Under the pieces are notes generated by a model. The model had not been told where the DNA came from. It saw only the letters and a program-made list of their open reading frames with translations, and ran no database searches. This document shows, one piece after another, positions 32,460-44,102 of a DNA stretch of 64,000 bases. A program made the translations under genes and the position numbers. Numbering within the stretch: position 1 is the first letter of the stretch; each line of letters begins with the position of its first letter. The stretch covers positions 199,489 through 263,488 of the forward strand of contig WTPW01000157.1 of NCBI GenBank assembly GCA_009809945.1. The letters run 5' to 3'. This stretch comes from Gigaspora margarita (lineage: Eukaryota; Glomeromycota; Glomeromycetes; Diversisporales; Gigasporaceae).

Positions 32460-33163
32460 AAATTTAATAAAAAAGACATGATTATATATTTTTTATAGGT
32501 TTGAATATTTTTCTGAAAAGAAAACATAGATTATCTTAATAAAATTTTAAGTAATTTAGGTTGTTTTTTTATCCACAAATTTGCCCTAGATAGTACGTAC
32601 ACTAAAAAAAATGTTAATTCGAATTATAGTTTAGTATTTAGTTAATCGCAGTTTATTTTTATTGAAATTAAGTGTCAAAACAATTATTAAAAATTCAATC
32701 TATCTAAAATTTACTGGTTTCTGATTGCCAATTTTTATTTCTCCTTGGGAGCTTCTTATATAATTTTAATTTGACATTCTAACAAGGAAATTTTTTCTTT
32801 CAATTCAATATCTGACAATAAACCATTTGGCAGTATTGTTATTTGTACCATGGGTGTTCTTCAACTTTAGATGTTAATTCTATTTCTGATATTTCAATCA
32901 CATCTTGAAAAACAGTTTCATAATACAATATTCTATTATTATTGTCTGTCATTGAAACCTTTCTTTTGTGTATGTTAGAGATAATGGATTTATGTCTTAT
33001 TGCTAAATAAAAAAAATTAGTATAACTTATATATTTTTAAAAACTAATTTTAAGCCAAATATTATCTTTTATTTGATACAATCATTGCCATTTAATTTCG
33101 TTTTTATCATTTTACATGTAGTATTGGGTGTTTGGTCAATTATGTAAATCAAAACTACAGTGG
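32460..33163. other. Unassigned AT-rich spacer
   Basis: No gene or repeat recognised. Confidence 0.45.
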
Positions 33164-33304
33164 GGTTCCATATTATTATGAACACTTTTGGAAAATTTAT
33201 ATTGAGCTAAATAAACAAGATATAAAGCTAAAAATTGTATAAAATATTATTTAATTCTATAGCTTTTAAATAAAAAAAAGTTTGCAAAATTTATCAATAT
33301 TTTT

Positions 33305-33710
33305 TAAGTTTATTAATTGCCAATTCGGATAAGATCAGCAATATTTCTATATTTAGAATTGGGGCAAAACAAACATATAAACAAGGTAGTACAAAATCTG
33401 AATCAGGCCTGTATATATAAAATTTTTATATGATTTAAAGAATTTTAAAGACGTTTTTACTCATATCTTCTTATCTACAAGTCCGATTTAATAAAATTTT
33501 TGAAGTAGACACACAACAACCTGCTCTACAACTTTACTTAGAGCCAAAATAATATTTACTTAGTACAAAAAAACTTTTTATAAGGATCATCATCGATTTA
33601 CTAATATATTGTTTATATATTTGTTTATCCCCAATTCCAAATATAGTAATAATATAGCTATAATGCTGATCTTATCTGGATTGGTAATAAAGTTACACAG
33701 TGTGAAACTA
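33305..33710. mobile_element. TIR MITE (ATTGCCAATxCxGATAAGATC ends) nested in the left arm
   Basis: Left end ATTGCCAATTCGGATAAGAT, right end inward ATTACCAATCCAGATAAGAT, both then CAGCA. Inner AACAAACATATAAACAA is mirrored too. Exact edges and target duplication are unclear. Confidence 0.6.
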
Positions 33711-34019
33711 GTAATTTTTAAAAAATTAGTTGGTATAGTTGCTCAGTGTTGGCACATTGTCATTTAAAAATAAATGACATCTTGTCATATGACAAGTCAT
33801 TTTTGTCATAAAAAAATCATTTATTTTTTTATGACTATACTTGTCATTTATAATTTATAGGTTGCTCAATAGCAAAAAAGTAATACCAATGTAGTTATGT
33901 ACTATACTAAAATAAGAAACAAAGCTATTGCAATGTGTAGTTGAAATAATTGGTTTTGGAATTAACTGTCTTAATTTCTACCATAATTTGCTGTAAAAAT
34001 TTATTTTAATCATAGGTTG

Positions 34020-34543
34020 TATACTATATATTCCCGAAAATAAGCTACCCCTGTTCAAATCCAAAAACGTAAAAACCTTTTTCACCCAAAAATAAGCTAC
34101 CCACATGATCGATGATTGTTGCTACATAGTAAAGGCTAAATTTTACTATGCAAATCGTTTATAACCGCTTAAGTAAACTTAATCAGGAGATCAAAATACA
34201 TATACACTAAAATTTTCATACAAATCAGAGAACTTTTTATTATTTGAGTTTTAATTTTTACGTTCGACAAAAAACTTAAAAAATTTTTTAAAAAATATAT
34301 ACGACGAACGTAAAAATTAAAACTCAAATAATAAAAANAAATTTCGAAGTATATGCATTTTGATCTCCTTAATAAGTTTACTTAAGCGATTTTGATCGAC
34401 TTACATAGTAAAATTTGAACTTTACTATGTAACGACTACTTACGATCGCTAAAAACCTCTTTCACCCGAAAATAAGCTACCCCACGTTTTTTTACTTAAA
34501 ATCGCCCAAAAAATGGTAGCTTATTTTTGGGAACCTACGGTAA
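34020..34543. mobile_element. MITE family E, copy 2 (near-complete palindrome)
   Basis: Left end TATACTATATATTCCCGAAA then ATAAGCTACCCC; right end inward TTACCGTAGGTTCCCAAAAA then TAAGCTACC. The inner arms (TGCTACATAGTAAAG, CTTAAGTAAACTTA, TTTTTATTATTTGAG, ACGTTCG) are mirrored almost fully. One ambiguous base (n) lies at 34338, near the fold point, perhaps because the hairpin is hard to sequence. Confidence 0.85.
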
Positions 34544-34849
34544 CCAATCAAAAGCATTAATAACTTGATCCAATTGCTATATTAGTTTTATTAGTCAGTA
34601 CATTGATCACATTTTGGATATAACCATAATTTATTGGTTAGTTGATCAACAAAAAGCTACGAACTACAAGAATCACTAAAAAATTAATAATTATCAGATA
34701 ATGTGAACAGCAAAAATTCCAACCAATCTAGAAATCAATCATCCAAATCTTTAGGGAAGTGCAGTAAATCATGTAATTTTCTGGGGGGTCCCCCATCTAT
34801 CACGTCATATATATATATATATATCTAGTATAAATAGCCAATAATATTG

Positions 34850-35246
34850 AAGTAAAATCGATTTTTAGTTATTCGCGAACAGTTGCTACATAGTAAAGAC
34901 TAAATTCTACTATGTCAATCGATAATTATCGATTAAGTAAACTTATTTGGAAGATCAAAATACATATGCTCAGGAATTTTTATAAAATTGAAGAATTTTT
35001 TATTATTTAACTTTTAATTTTTACGTTCGTCGAATATATTTTTTTAAAAAATTTTAATTTTTCCGTCGAACGCAAAAATCAAAAGTCAATTAATAAAAAA
35101 TTCTTTAATACTTATGAAAATTTTGTAATAAGTGTATTTTGACCTTCTGAATAAGTTTACTTAAGCGATTTTAATCGATTTGCTTAGTAAAATTAAGACT
35201 TTACTATGTAGCGACTTTTGTCGATTGTGGGGTAGCTTATTTTCAG
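34850..35246. mobile_element. MITE family E, copy 3 (left end truncated)
   Basis: The right end GGGGTAGCTTATTTTCAG and both inner arms are present, but the left terminal AAGCTACC block is missing. It lies about 300 bp from copy 2 within the same hAT-like element. Confidence 0.7.
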
Positions 35247-36204
35247 GTCAAAGATGTTTTGAGTTTTACTGCATTTCCCTTGGTGGAATGTAATTTTTTC
35301 TTAGTATTTGCTAATATATTTTAATAAATTATATTTTTTTTATCTATTGCAAAGCAATTAATATTATTGTCATTTATTTGTCATTTTAATGTCATTTATA
35401 AAGATATTTTTTATGACTTGTCATTTTGCCATGGTTTTGTACAAAATTTTTTTATAATAAATGACATTGTCATTTTAAAATGACATGTCATTTATTGTCA
35501 TTTTCATAAAAATTTTTATGACCTTGTCATTTGCCAACACTGTAGTTGCTATATATAAAAAATTTTTATTAAGTAAACTAAATATAATTATTATGTAAAA
35601 TTTGTTCAGCATAATAAATTATGTATAATTCTAAATTTTTGTAAACTTTTAAAAATTTAAACTAAATATTATTATTAAATATAAAGTTAAATATTAAATT
35701 TAAAATTAAAATATTTTTAAAAAATTTTTAAATATAATATTTATTACTAGGAAATATTATTATAGTGCTATAGTGCCACAGCACTACCCTTTTGTAAATC
35801 AGTTTATTAAATAAAAAAAATCTTGCTTTTGTAAACCAGTTTATTAAAGAAAAATAATCTTGACATTGAACATAGTGCCACGATACTACCTCTACATAAT
35901 TCATTAAATAGACTCAACATAAATGACAAACTTAATTTGAATCAAGCATATAAAAAATTTTTTTTTGCATTTGATCTTTACTCAATCGATCAACTACATT
36001 TACCACATCGCTTATACTTAATTATTGTGTTATCTTATTCATTTTATCCATACTGTATTTACCACAATTTTTATGCACTTGACCTTTTATTTAATTGCCC
36101 TATATTGGATTTTGTTTTCTTGCTACGTTGCTTATATTTGATCATTGCATTACCTGCCTTGTTAATTTATCTATACTTGGTCTTACTCTATTTATACCTA
36201 GACT

Positions 36205-38830
36205 ATGGAAGAATATGAAGAATATGCTATTAATGATAATGTACTGTATGAATTTGCTATAACTAATGGCACATCATACAATAATATCCAGAGTGATTAT
36301 GCTGTTAATGATATCCTATATAATGACCAAAGTGAACTTGATGTTATTAGAGATTTTTTACATAATGATAACCATGAAGGCAGAGATATGATGAACTTTA
36401 AAAGCACTGAACACGAGAATCTTATGGCATATGTCTGTTATCATTTGATAAATGAAGGCGCTCAAGGTGAAGAATTGCGAGAGAATAAGATATTTTTTAA
36501 CTAGGATTATATGATGAAAGAAGTCAAAAAGTATGGGAGCAAGCAAGGATTCAAAATTCATTGCTATCGTGTTAAAAGGTCTAATAATATAATTAGGAAG
36601 TGCACATTAGTTTGTGATCACTTTGGTCAGCCTAAGGCAACAAAAAGTAAAGACAAAAGAAAGAAATGACTTCTAAACCCATTGGGTGTATATGGCAGAT
36701 AAATCTTTCATATCCAGAGAAAAACAATCTTCACAAAGTCATCTATGTTACTAAATTAATCGATGAGCATAAGAATCATACTCTTAATCGAGCACATTAT
36801 GATTTTTAGAAGAGCTTGGAGTTTACAGTGGATATGATTAAGGATGTTGAATTTTTTGTTACCAAAATGAATTGTAGTCCTTAACAAATTCATAAAGCTC
36901 TTGAGAAAAGGCATTCTGTAAAGATTTATATAGCAATATTACATCAGGTAATTTGACAGTTTCGTTCAAAACCCTATGCCAAATGAATAATGCTAGTCAT
37001 TTATATGAAGAGTTGTTAAAAAAGAAAGAAATTGACCCCTGATAGTATGTTGAAGTAGATTGGGACCATAATAGTAAATGCCTACGTCGACTATTCTATA
37101 TATAGTTTTAAATGACAACACATCGGCTACCAACTGTTATGAAATGGCATTGTCACTTTTTTTGGAAGTTGACAATTATTTATCATCCCAATTGGTAGCT
37201 CAGGCATTAACAGACAATGAAACAAAGGAGGCGCATATTTGGATATTGTAGCAAATAAAGAAAGTGATATCTGAAGCCATTCCACATATTATTTTTACTA
37301 ATGCTAATCCTGCCTTGCTGTGATACAAGAAGAATTTCCAATGACAAATGCTCTTCATTGCATGTTTTATATCGTGCAGAATATTCCTCTCAATTTGAAA
37401 AATAATCTTAGAGACCATTATGATAAGTTTATTAAAGACTTCTTTGATTTATAGCAAAGTAGCTTCATAACAATTTTTGAATACAAATGAAAATGCCTAA
37501 TTGAAAAGTATAATAATGAACATGTAGTTAGTTATTTACAATGAGTGCTTTATGCTATTAAAGAAACTTGGGCAAAGGCGCTTGTACTTAAATTATTTAC
37601 TGCGGGGATGTCATCCACTTCTCAGGTTGAAAGTTATAACTCAAAGATCAAGAGATTAATATTTAATTCAAATACTACATTATTGGAACTTGCAGATAAA
37701 CTGTCATTATATATTCTTGAAGAGGATAAAAAGACAAAGTATGCATTATTTCATGCTTCGATTCCCAAAGCTGTTCTGTTTGCGACAGCTAATACTATTC
37801 TTCTAAACATCTGTAATATGTTGCGAAAGTAACTTATAGTAGAAATATTAAAGATTCAGAAGGATCAAATAAAACAAGCACTTCACTATCATGCTATAAT
37901 AGTATCAAAAAAGGAACTGCAAAAATACCTTAAGGTAATTCTGTCATACAAGATAAATCTTTGATATATAAGGTGTGATTTGTATCAATAATACCAGTAA
38001 ATTTTTTAGATTAATCTTAATGATCCTATTTTATTTGGTGAAAATCTAAAATTGACTGATAACATAGCCAAATCGATGCTTAGTCTCATCGATAATAATA
38101 AGATTGTAGAAATGTAGAGAGTTCAACAAGTAACATCTAATAATATACGACATTTTGTAGTTCTTTTAGATAATGGAACACACTTATGTTCTTGTTTTGA
38201 TCATTGTAATCATAGAATCGTTTGCTGTCATTTTTTTCAAGTAATGCTATATTTACAGGCTGCAACATTCCATATTCAGTTGATAAGATCATGATGGTAC
38301 AATGATAGTGAAGTTAGCTGCAATTCTGCTCAAGAACCATTTTTGGTTGCACAAAAGTTTGAAATAGAAGAATTAGTGATGATGGGTTGGAATAGTTTAG
38401 TCCCTTATCTTAACGCATTAGTTCAGTCTCAAGATATGCATAATATAAACTATAAAATGTTAGATAAGCGTAAACTATACGGGCAAGCATGAGGCAAGGC
38501 AAGAGCAGCTTTGACATTAGCTGTTCGATGACATGAATACAATTTTATTGCTATCCGTGATAAATATATTGAAGATTGTCAAGGATCATTATCTGATAGT
38601 AATGTAACTTCTGATAGTGAGGATGAGACCGATAATGAAACTAAAAAAGGAAAGTTGGATCCATGTAAGTTGATGAATCCTCAAAAACGTAAAAGCAATG
38701 GGTTGACCAAAAGAAACAGATAAAATGTGATGTGCGAAGAAACTATCAAAAAAGGCAAAATGCCAACTATATTGTAAAATTTGCTGAGGTGCTGGTCATA
38801 ATCGAGTAACTTGTTCACAAAGAAAAGAGT
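36205..38830 (+). pseudogene. Dead MULE (Mutator-like) transposase with FAR1-type head, SWIM finger and zinc knuckle
   Basis: The first 99 codons are open (ends TAG at 36502). The frame then resumes through KCTLVCDHFGQPK, a FAR1-like zinc-binding segment, and shifts near 36667 into SKPIGCIWQI and IDEHKNHTLN. The core shows YVEVDWD, a DDE region with LNDNTSATN (first Asp kept), FTNANPA where TDGDPA is usual (both Asp now Asn), and STSQVESYNSKIK (Glu kept). Next come the SWIM finger CSC...CCHFFQVML (about 38190-38240), the WYNDSE block, and a C-terminal knuckle C-x2-C-x4-H-x4-C near 38780-38810. At least ten in-frame TAG/TGA/TAA stops break it, several at positions where relatives have Gln or Trp. 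It once cut and pasted its element; it cannot now. It sits inside long inverted repeats at 35551-35800 and 40060-40483. Confidence 0.88.
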
Positions 38831-38839
38831 AGCCTTATT

Positions 38840-40060
38840 TGTTTTATAGTTTATGCATTTTAGGAATTATACTTATATAGCACTAACTATAGGCTAGTAG
38901 TAGTAGGATTAGATTCATGTGCTATGTTTGTATAATTCCTAGGCCCTAGTATTAAATATTACTCTTTTTAAAATTTCTGTCACCAAATTAGTGTCAGGTT
39001 TAACTTTAGCAAGTGAAACTAGTAAAGCGAAATTTAATAACCAAAGTTTATGTTCAAATTGATATAGATCCAGATTGCATCAATAATCAATTTTTTAGTA
39101 GCCTTATATATAGTAATATTTTAGTATAAGAACTGTGCAAATTTGTGTAATAGTTAACCAATTAGATTTTAATATTATGCTAATTTGTATTGTTCTTAAA
39201 CAATATTAAGCCGTAGAGTAAACCAGATTTAACCATTTATATTTAGATTTAATTATTGGATAATTAGACCCAGATTTAGTCATGATATAAGTTGTATGTA
39301 AAAAAATCTGATATAATATGTTCACTCGTGAATCTGTTGTTACCAAATTTCTTGTTGTAATAGCCATAATGCGTCGAGATTAGGGCAGATTAGGGTTAGT
39401 GTTAGAATTAGATATGCAGGTGCCATAATGCATCGAGGTTAGAGTCAGGGTTAGGGTTAGGATTAGATATGCAGGTTAGCAGGAGCTATAGTAAATTATT
39501 AGTTTACTTAATGAATGACTATAGTTTCATTGGTAAGATTTTTAGTGATCTTGGGCATTTGATCAGGTTCTGATACATTCCGATCCAGAATTTTGGGATC
39601 TCCCTAATCTAAAAGATCTAATTGTTAAATTCGAAAGATCCAAGTATTAACTTTATTTTTATGCGAATATCTATAGGCAACACCAGGGCGTAGAGTCAAT
39701 TTTACTGTTTCATGATCTTTGGATCCTAAACTAAAAAAAACTTTGTTTATATTAGGGGTTCAATTTAGACATGTTAGAAAAGAATTATTATAGTAAAGTT
39801 GCACAGTGAGCATTTTTTGTTAGAGCATTTAAGAGGGTAACTAGACTAAATTGCAAGATATATATAATTTTTGCAAAACGAACATTGGTTTTGATTTTTT
39901 ACGTTATACCAGATCCTGATTTTAATTGGCTAATAAGCGTCAGAAGATCATGTAACAGTAAAATTGATCCTATGCCCTGGTGCATTCAATGTCTATATAT
40001 TTATATAAACTATAATAAATCTGAATCTGTTTTATATTAATATTAAATATATATATATTA
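38840..40060. other. Non-coding 3' part of the MULE-containing element
   Basis: It contains a direct repeat of about 60 bp (GCCATAATGCGTCGAG ... AGATATGCAGG at 39366-39420 and 39421-39473, with GGGTTAGGGTTAGG between) and the small TIR element at 39681-39982. No other gene seen. Confidence 0.55.
39681..39982. mobile_element. 300-bp TIR MITE (CACCAGGGCxTAG ends)
   Basis: Left end CACCAGGGCGTAGAGTCAAT, right end inward CACCAGGGCATAGGATCAAT, both then TTTACTGTTNCATGATCTT, so TIRs are about 42 bp. No clean target duplication. Confidence 0.75.
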
Positions 40061-40512
40061 AAAAAATAGCACCATAGTGCCCTAGTACTATGATGCATAG
40101 CACTATAAAATAAAACCCTTATTACTATGCTTAGTAATTTTATAAAAAATTTTTAAAAAATTTAAAATTTTTAGGATATGTGTAATTTATTATGCTAAAC
40201 AAATTTTACTTAGTTTACTTAATAAAAAATTAACTTTTATATATACTAAAAATTAACAATTATTTTTATATTAAAACTATATTTTTACTAGTAAATTATA
40301 CAAATGAAAAAATCCAAAAATTTTAAAACTTAATTATTTTAAAAAGTACTGCATAGAATTTTATAATTTTTTTATTTAAAAGCTTTAGATTTAACTAATA
40401 TTTTATACAATTTTTAGTTTTATATCTTGTTTATTTAGCTCAATATAAAATTTCAAAAAGTTTCTATAATAATATAGCACCCTACTGTATATGTAGGACT
40501 ATATAAAAAAAG

Positions 40513-40999
40513 GATTTTTTTAAATTTAATGATCAGGATAGTGATCAAAATAGTGACTAGGATTATTTATTACTTTTTATATATAATTTAACAGTAAAAA
40601 AATATCATGTATGTTTTTAGATGTCTAGAGTGAATAGCCAGAATAAATTAATTTTTAACCATTTTCATAACAAAGTAAGTTAAAACTTTTTTAATATTAA
40701 GATTTAAATTTATACTGACTCTTTACAAAAATTCTGTTTCATGCTGTAACTATTTTATAAGAGATATTTTTATATTGGGAAAAAAATTTAATACTAGAAT
40801 ATAATATTTTAATGTAATTTTGTTATAAAGGTATTTATAAATTAATTTATATTAAAATAATTGATAAAAGTAAAGCTATTTACTCTAGATATCTAAAAAC
40901 ATATAAGTCATTCTTTAGTATTAAATTATATTTAAAAAGGATAAACAACACCAGCTACTATCATGATCACTATCCTGATTATTAAATTAAATAAAAATC
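40513..40999. mobile_element. 490-bp TIR element with about 130-bp arms
   Basis: Both arms carry AATCAGGATAGTGATCA-like, TAGTGACTAGG/TAGTAGCTGG, TTTTTATATATAATTTAA and ATGTTTTTAGATGTCTAGAG words in inverted order. It abuts the right end of the MULE composite. Interior non-coding. Confidence 0.7.
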
Positions 41000-41440
41000 A
41001 ATAATTAATTTTCATATAATACTATATATGTAAATCACATATATATAAAATTTTAATAAAATATAGGATAAATATATGCAATGTGCCCTGTGATATGCTA
41101 ATTCATCGCATACATATATGTAAACATATATTGTAGATCTGTGTAACAAAAGTTCTATATAACAAAAATTTAAATTAATATAAGGTTAGAGTATGGGTAA
41201 GGGTTAGTGTTAGAAGTTAGAGTAGATGATATAGTATATACAAAATTTTGCAAGGAATTTTTTTTGTTAGAGCGTGAAAGGTGGTTAAGTAGATGAAAGT
41301 TTTTGATAATACAAATTTTAGAAAAATTTCTTTATTTTGTCACACAAAGAAAATTTGCACATTACACCTGATCTTCAAATTTAATTGGTAGATCATTAGG
41401 GTGCAATATACAAGCACATCGCAGTGTGCGATGCCTAATT
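41000..41440. other. AT-rich spacer with a copy of dispersed unit R2
   Basis: R2 words (ACAAAATTTTGCAAGGAATT, TTTGTTAGAGCGTGAAAGG) at 41190-41310 with GGTTAGAGTATGGGTAAGGG on the left. No gene. Confidence 0.5.
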
Positions 41441-41859
41441 AAGTCCTAAAATATAAATATTTACTATAAATTTTGAAGCAATGATGTTTCTCAATCTATA
41501 TATTAATTTAAAATTAAAATTTGTGATTATATAGAGCAAAAGAAGAAGAATAGATTTACTTTTCCTTCCAAGTTGCAGTTCTGCTATTTTTGTATAAATC
41601 TAAAATGTAACTTTACCAAAAACAAATATTTGCCAATTTTAAGATAATAATTATATATAAAAATGTACCCTAAACCAGTATTGTCACTCAGACTGAACCC
41701 GGACTCAGACTGGACTAGATCAGCCTCGGAGCAGACCAGACAAGGCTAGCCATGCCCACTGGACAGTTCAGACATTTATATTATTCAAGTTGCACAGATC
41801 TATATACATATAATAATTCAATTTTTTTTTTACATACCATTTTTCTTTCTCTCACTCAT

Positions 41860-42300
41860 AGGTATCGTTGCTTGTAGATTCTAGCGTTGTAGGTACCGTC
41901 GTTGTAAGTGCTATTGCTTGTAAGTGCCATCATCTTGCAGTTTCCTCCAAAAAGCTTTTGCTTGTAATGTCTCATTGCTTGCGCGTCGTCATTCATCAGT
42001 GTTGCCTTTTGTAATTTACTAGTACCTTCGTTGTTGGTATTGACATTTTACCTCCGTTACGTCTCTTATACTAATTCAGTTCATTATCATTATGTTGGTG
42101 CTAGAGGTATTTTAGCTTCCATTATGTCTCTTGTGCTAGTGTTATTTACTTTGTCGCATCAGTGCTGGTGTTGATTTAGTATTTTTAGCTTCCGTTTTGT
42201 CTCTTGTGCTGATGCCGCTTATTGTTGTTGCGTTGGTGTAACTAACGAGAAGTATGAAATAAGGTAGTAGACATTTTTTATAGTTTAGTTAGGGTTAGTT
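41860..42300 (+). repeat. TTG/TCG-rich tract passing into GTTAG-rich tract
   Basis: Words such as GTTGTAGGTACCGTCGTTG, CTTGTAAGTGCCATC and GTCTCTTGTGCTGATG recur, then TTAGTTAGGGTTAGTTATAA. It has the pattern of a decayed trinucleotide-like minisatellite. No open frame spans it. Confidence 0.5.
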
Positions 42301-42689
42301 ATAACGATGTTATGTCCTAGATATTAATAAAAAAAAATTCAAACTGTCAATATAGTGAGAATTTGAAAAATGATGGTGTATAGAAAGATTTTAACTATGA
42401 TATCGTTGTAACTAGAATAACTTGTAATCTATGTGCATGTCCTTCATTCGTATATTTCAAAGTAGCTCTTGAAGTTTACTCTTTTATAAAGAATAAAGAA
42501 TGAGATAGTCATTGGGACGATTGGGTTTATGGTAGAGTAATGGTGAAGTTTAGGATTAGATTAGATTTTGTTGTAAGGTTAACGATGGATTAGTACATTT
42601 GTTATGCAACGAGCTTAAAATGGCATGTATTATTGAATTATATCATGAATATATATAATTATAAATAAATAAAAATAATAATTAAATTA

Positions 42690-44102
42690 GAGAATTGGTA
42701 TTTCCACACCCCTTTTTGGTATTGTCACACTCATATAGATCATTTTAATTTTTTAACTTTGATTGAAGATATCTTGGAACCCATATAACCAAATTCGATC
42801 AACATTTTTCTTTGAATTCAATAGCTTTTTACAATTAAAATAAAAAAAGTTGATCAAATTTGGTCAGGTGGGTGCCAAGATATCTTCGATCAAAGTTTTA
42901 TAAAATTCTAAACATCTATTAAATATATGATGCAGCAAAAATTGGTTTCAAAGTTTGATCGAAGATATCATGGCACCCACCTGGCCAAATTCGATCAACT
43001 TTTTTTTATTTTAATTATAAAAAGCTGTAGAATTTAAAGAAAAAAAATTTGATTAAATTTGGTCAGGTGGATCCCAAGATATCTTCGATTAAAGTTTTGT
43101 AAATTCTAAACGTCTATCAAATATAAGCTGTAGTAATAATTGTTTACAAACTTTGATCAAAAATATCTTGGCACCCACCTGGCCAAATTCAATCAATTTT
43201 TTTTTTAATTGTAAAAGGCTATAGAATGCAAAGAAAAAAGTTGATCGAATTTGGTTAGATGGGTTCCAAGATATCTTTGATCAAAGATTTTGTAAAATTC
43301 TAAATATCTATCAAATATGGGGTGTTACACATTAAAACAGCCCTTTTTTGCAATTTTTTGAAAATTGAGTTTTCATTAGATTTATATAAATTTTGACATG
43401 ATTGATATTTTTCAATTATAAATGAAAGTTGATTAGCATAATAAAAAATCAAGGTAATTGTAAAAGAAAAATTACATGAGGCCGTATAAGGCCAACACAT
43501 TACGAGATTACCCAATAGTCATCTGCTAAATTTGACCAATCAAAATCATGAAATTTAATTAATCCTGGATCAGTCCGAAAATCAAAACAAATGATTAAAC
43601 TCAATTATCTCAAAATAAATTATATGTAAAAAAGGGCTGTTTTAATGTGTAACACCCCATTTAAGCTATGGCAATAATTGTTTACAGACTTTGATCGAAG
43701 ATATCTTGGCACCCATCTGACAACTTTGTTCAACTTTTTTTTATTTTAATTTTAAAATGCTATAGAATTCAAAGAAAAAAAGTTGATTGAATTTGGTCAG
43801 ATGAATTTCAATATATCTTTGATCAAAGATTTTGTAAAATTCTAAACATCTATCAAATATAAGCTGCAGCAGTAATTGTTTACAAACTTTGATCGAAGAT
43901 ATCTTGGCACCCATCTGACCAAATTCGATCAACTTTTTTTTATTTTAATTGTAAAATGCTATTGAATTCAAAAAAAATGTTAATCGAATTTGGTCAGATG
44001 GATTCCAAGATATCTTTGATCAAAGTTAAAATTTTTTTAAAAATTAAAATGATCTACATGGGTGTGGCAATACCAAAAAGGGGTGTGAAAATATCAATTC
44101 CC
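42690..44102. mobile_element. 1.4-kb TIR element with internal palindrome array and 8-bp TSD
   Basis: Left end GAGAATTGGTATTTCCACAC, right end inward GGGAATTGATATTTTCACAC. Both continue through CCCTTTTTGGTATTG, CACACCCAT and AGATCATTTTAAT, about 60 bp. TTAAATTA flanks both sides (42682-42689 and 44103-44110). The interior is about five palindromes of the form TTTGATCGAAGATATCTTGG, CACCCACCTGGCCAAATTCG, ATCAACTTTTTT and back, centred near 42830, 43015, 43200, 43745 and 43950, about 185 bp apart once the nested MITE is removed. The ends differ from those of 2685-4936, yet the palindrome plan and the AAGATATCTT core are alike. Confidence 0.85.
43319..43658. mobile_element. 340-bp MITE with 31-bp perfect TIRs
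   Basis: Both ends read GGGGTGTTACACATTAAAAC then AGCCCTTTTTT inward without mismatch. It interrupts one palindrome unit of the 42690-44102 element; other units read CAAATATAAGCTG straight across the point of insertion. The duplication is short (AT at most). It is probably young, given perfect TIRs. The minus-strand frame at 43300-43515 lies in it and is not a gene. Confidence 0.85.

Larger units (their letters stand above)
33744..35542. mobile_element. 1.8-kb hAT-like element with perfect 8-bp TSD
   Basis: Left end CAGTGTTGGCACATTGTCAT, right end inward CAGTGTTGGCAAATGACAAG. TAGTTGCT flanks both sides (33736-33743 and 35543-35550). Subterminal regions are full of AATGACA/TGTCATTT words. It has no recognisable transposase and contains two copies of MITE family E. 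It interrupts the left arm of the 33164-40483 element, whose sequence resumes exactly after the duplication. Confidence 0.9.
33164..40483. mobile_element. 7.3-kb composite: long-TIR, TA-flanked element enclosing a MULE transposase
   Basis: The left end is CAGTGGGGTTCCATATTATT and the right end inward is CAGTAGGGTGCTATATTATT; similarity continues through AAATTTATATTGAGCTAAAT and AACAAGATATAAAG. Arms run 33164-33300 and 35551-35800 on the left (split by later insertions) against about 40060-40483 on the right, so each original arm was roughly 420 bp. TA flanks both sides (33162-33163, 40484-40485), a Tc1/mariner trait, whereas the enclosed gene is a MULE transposase, whose elements normally make 9-bp duplications. 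Either a Tc1-type element captured a MULE, or this is a long-TIR MULE with a coincidental CAGT terminus. Confidence 0.65.

Noticed and set aside
35937..36218. 93-codon Tyr/Leu/Phe-rich frame just upstream of the MULE gene
   Set aside because: It is the 5' leader of the MULE element read in a T-rich frame; it overlaps the MULE start in another frame and has no domain.
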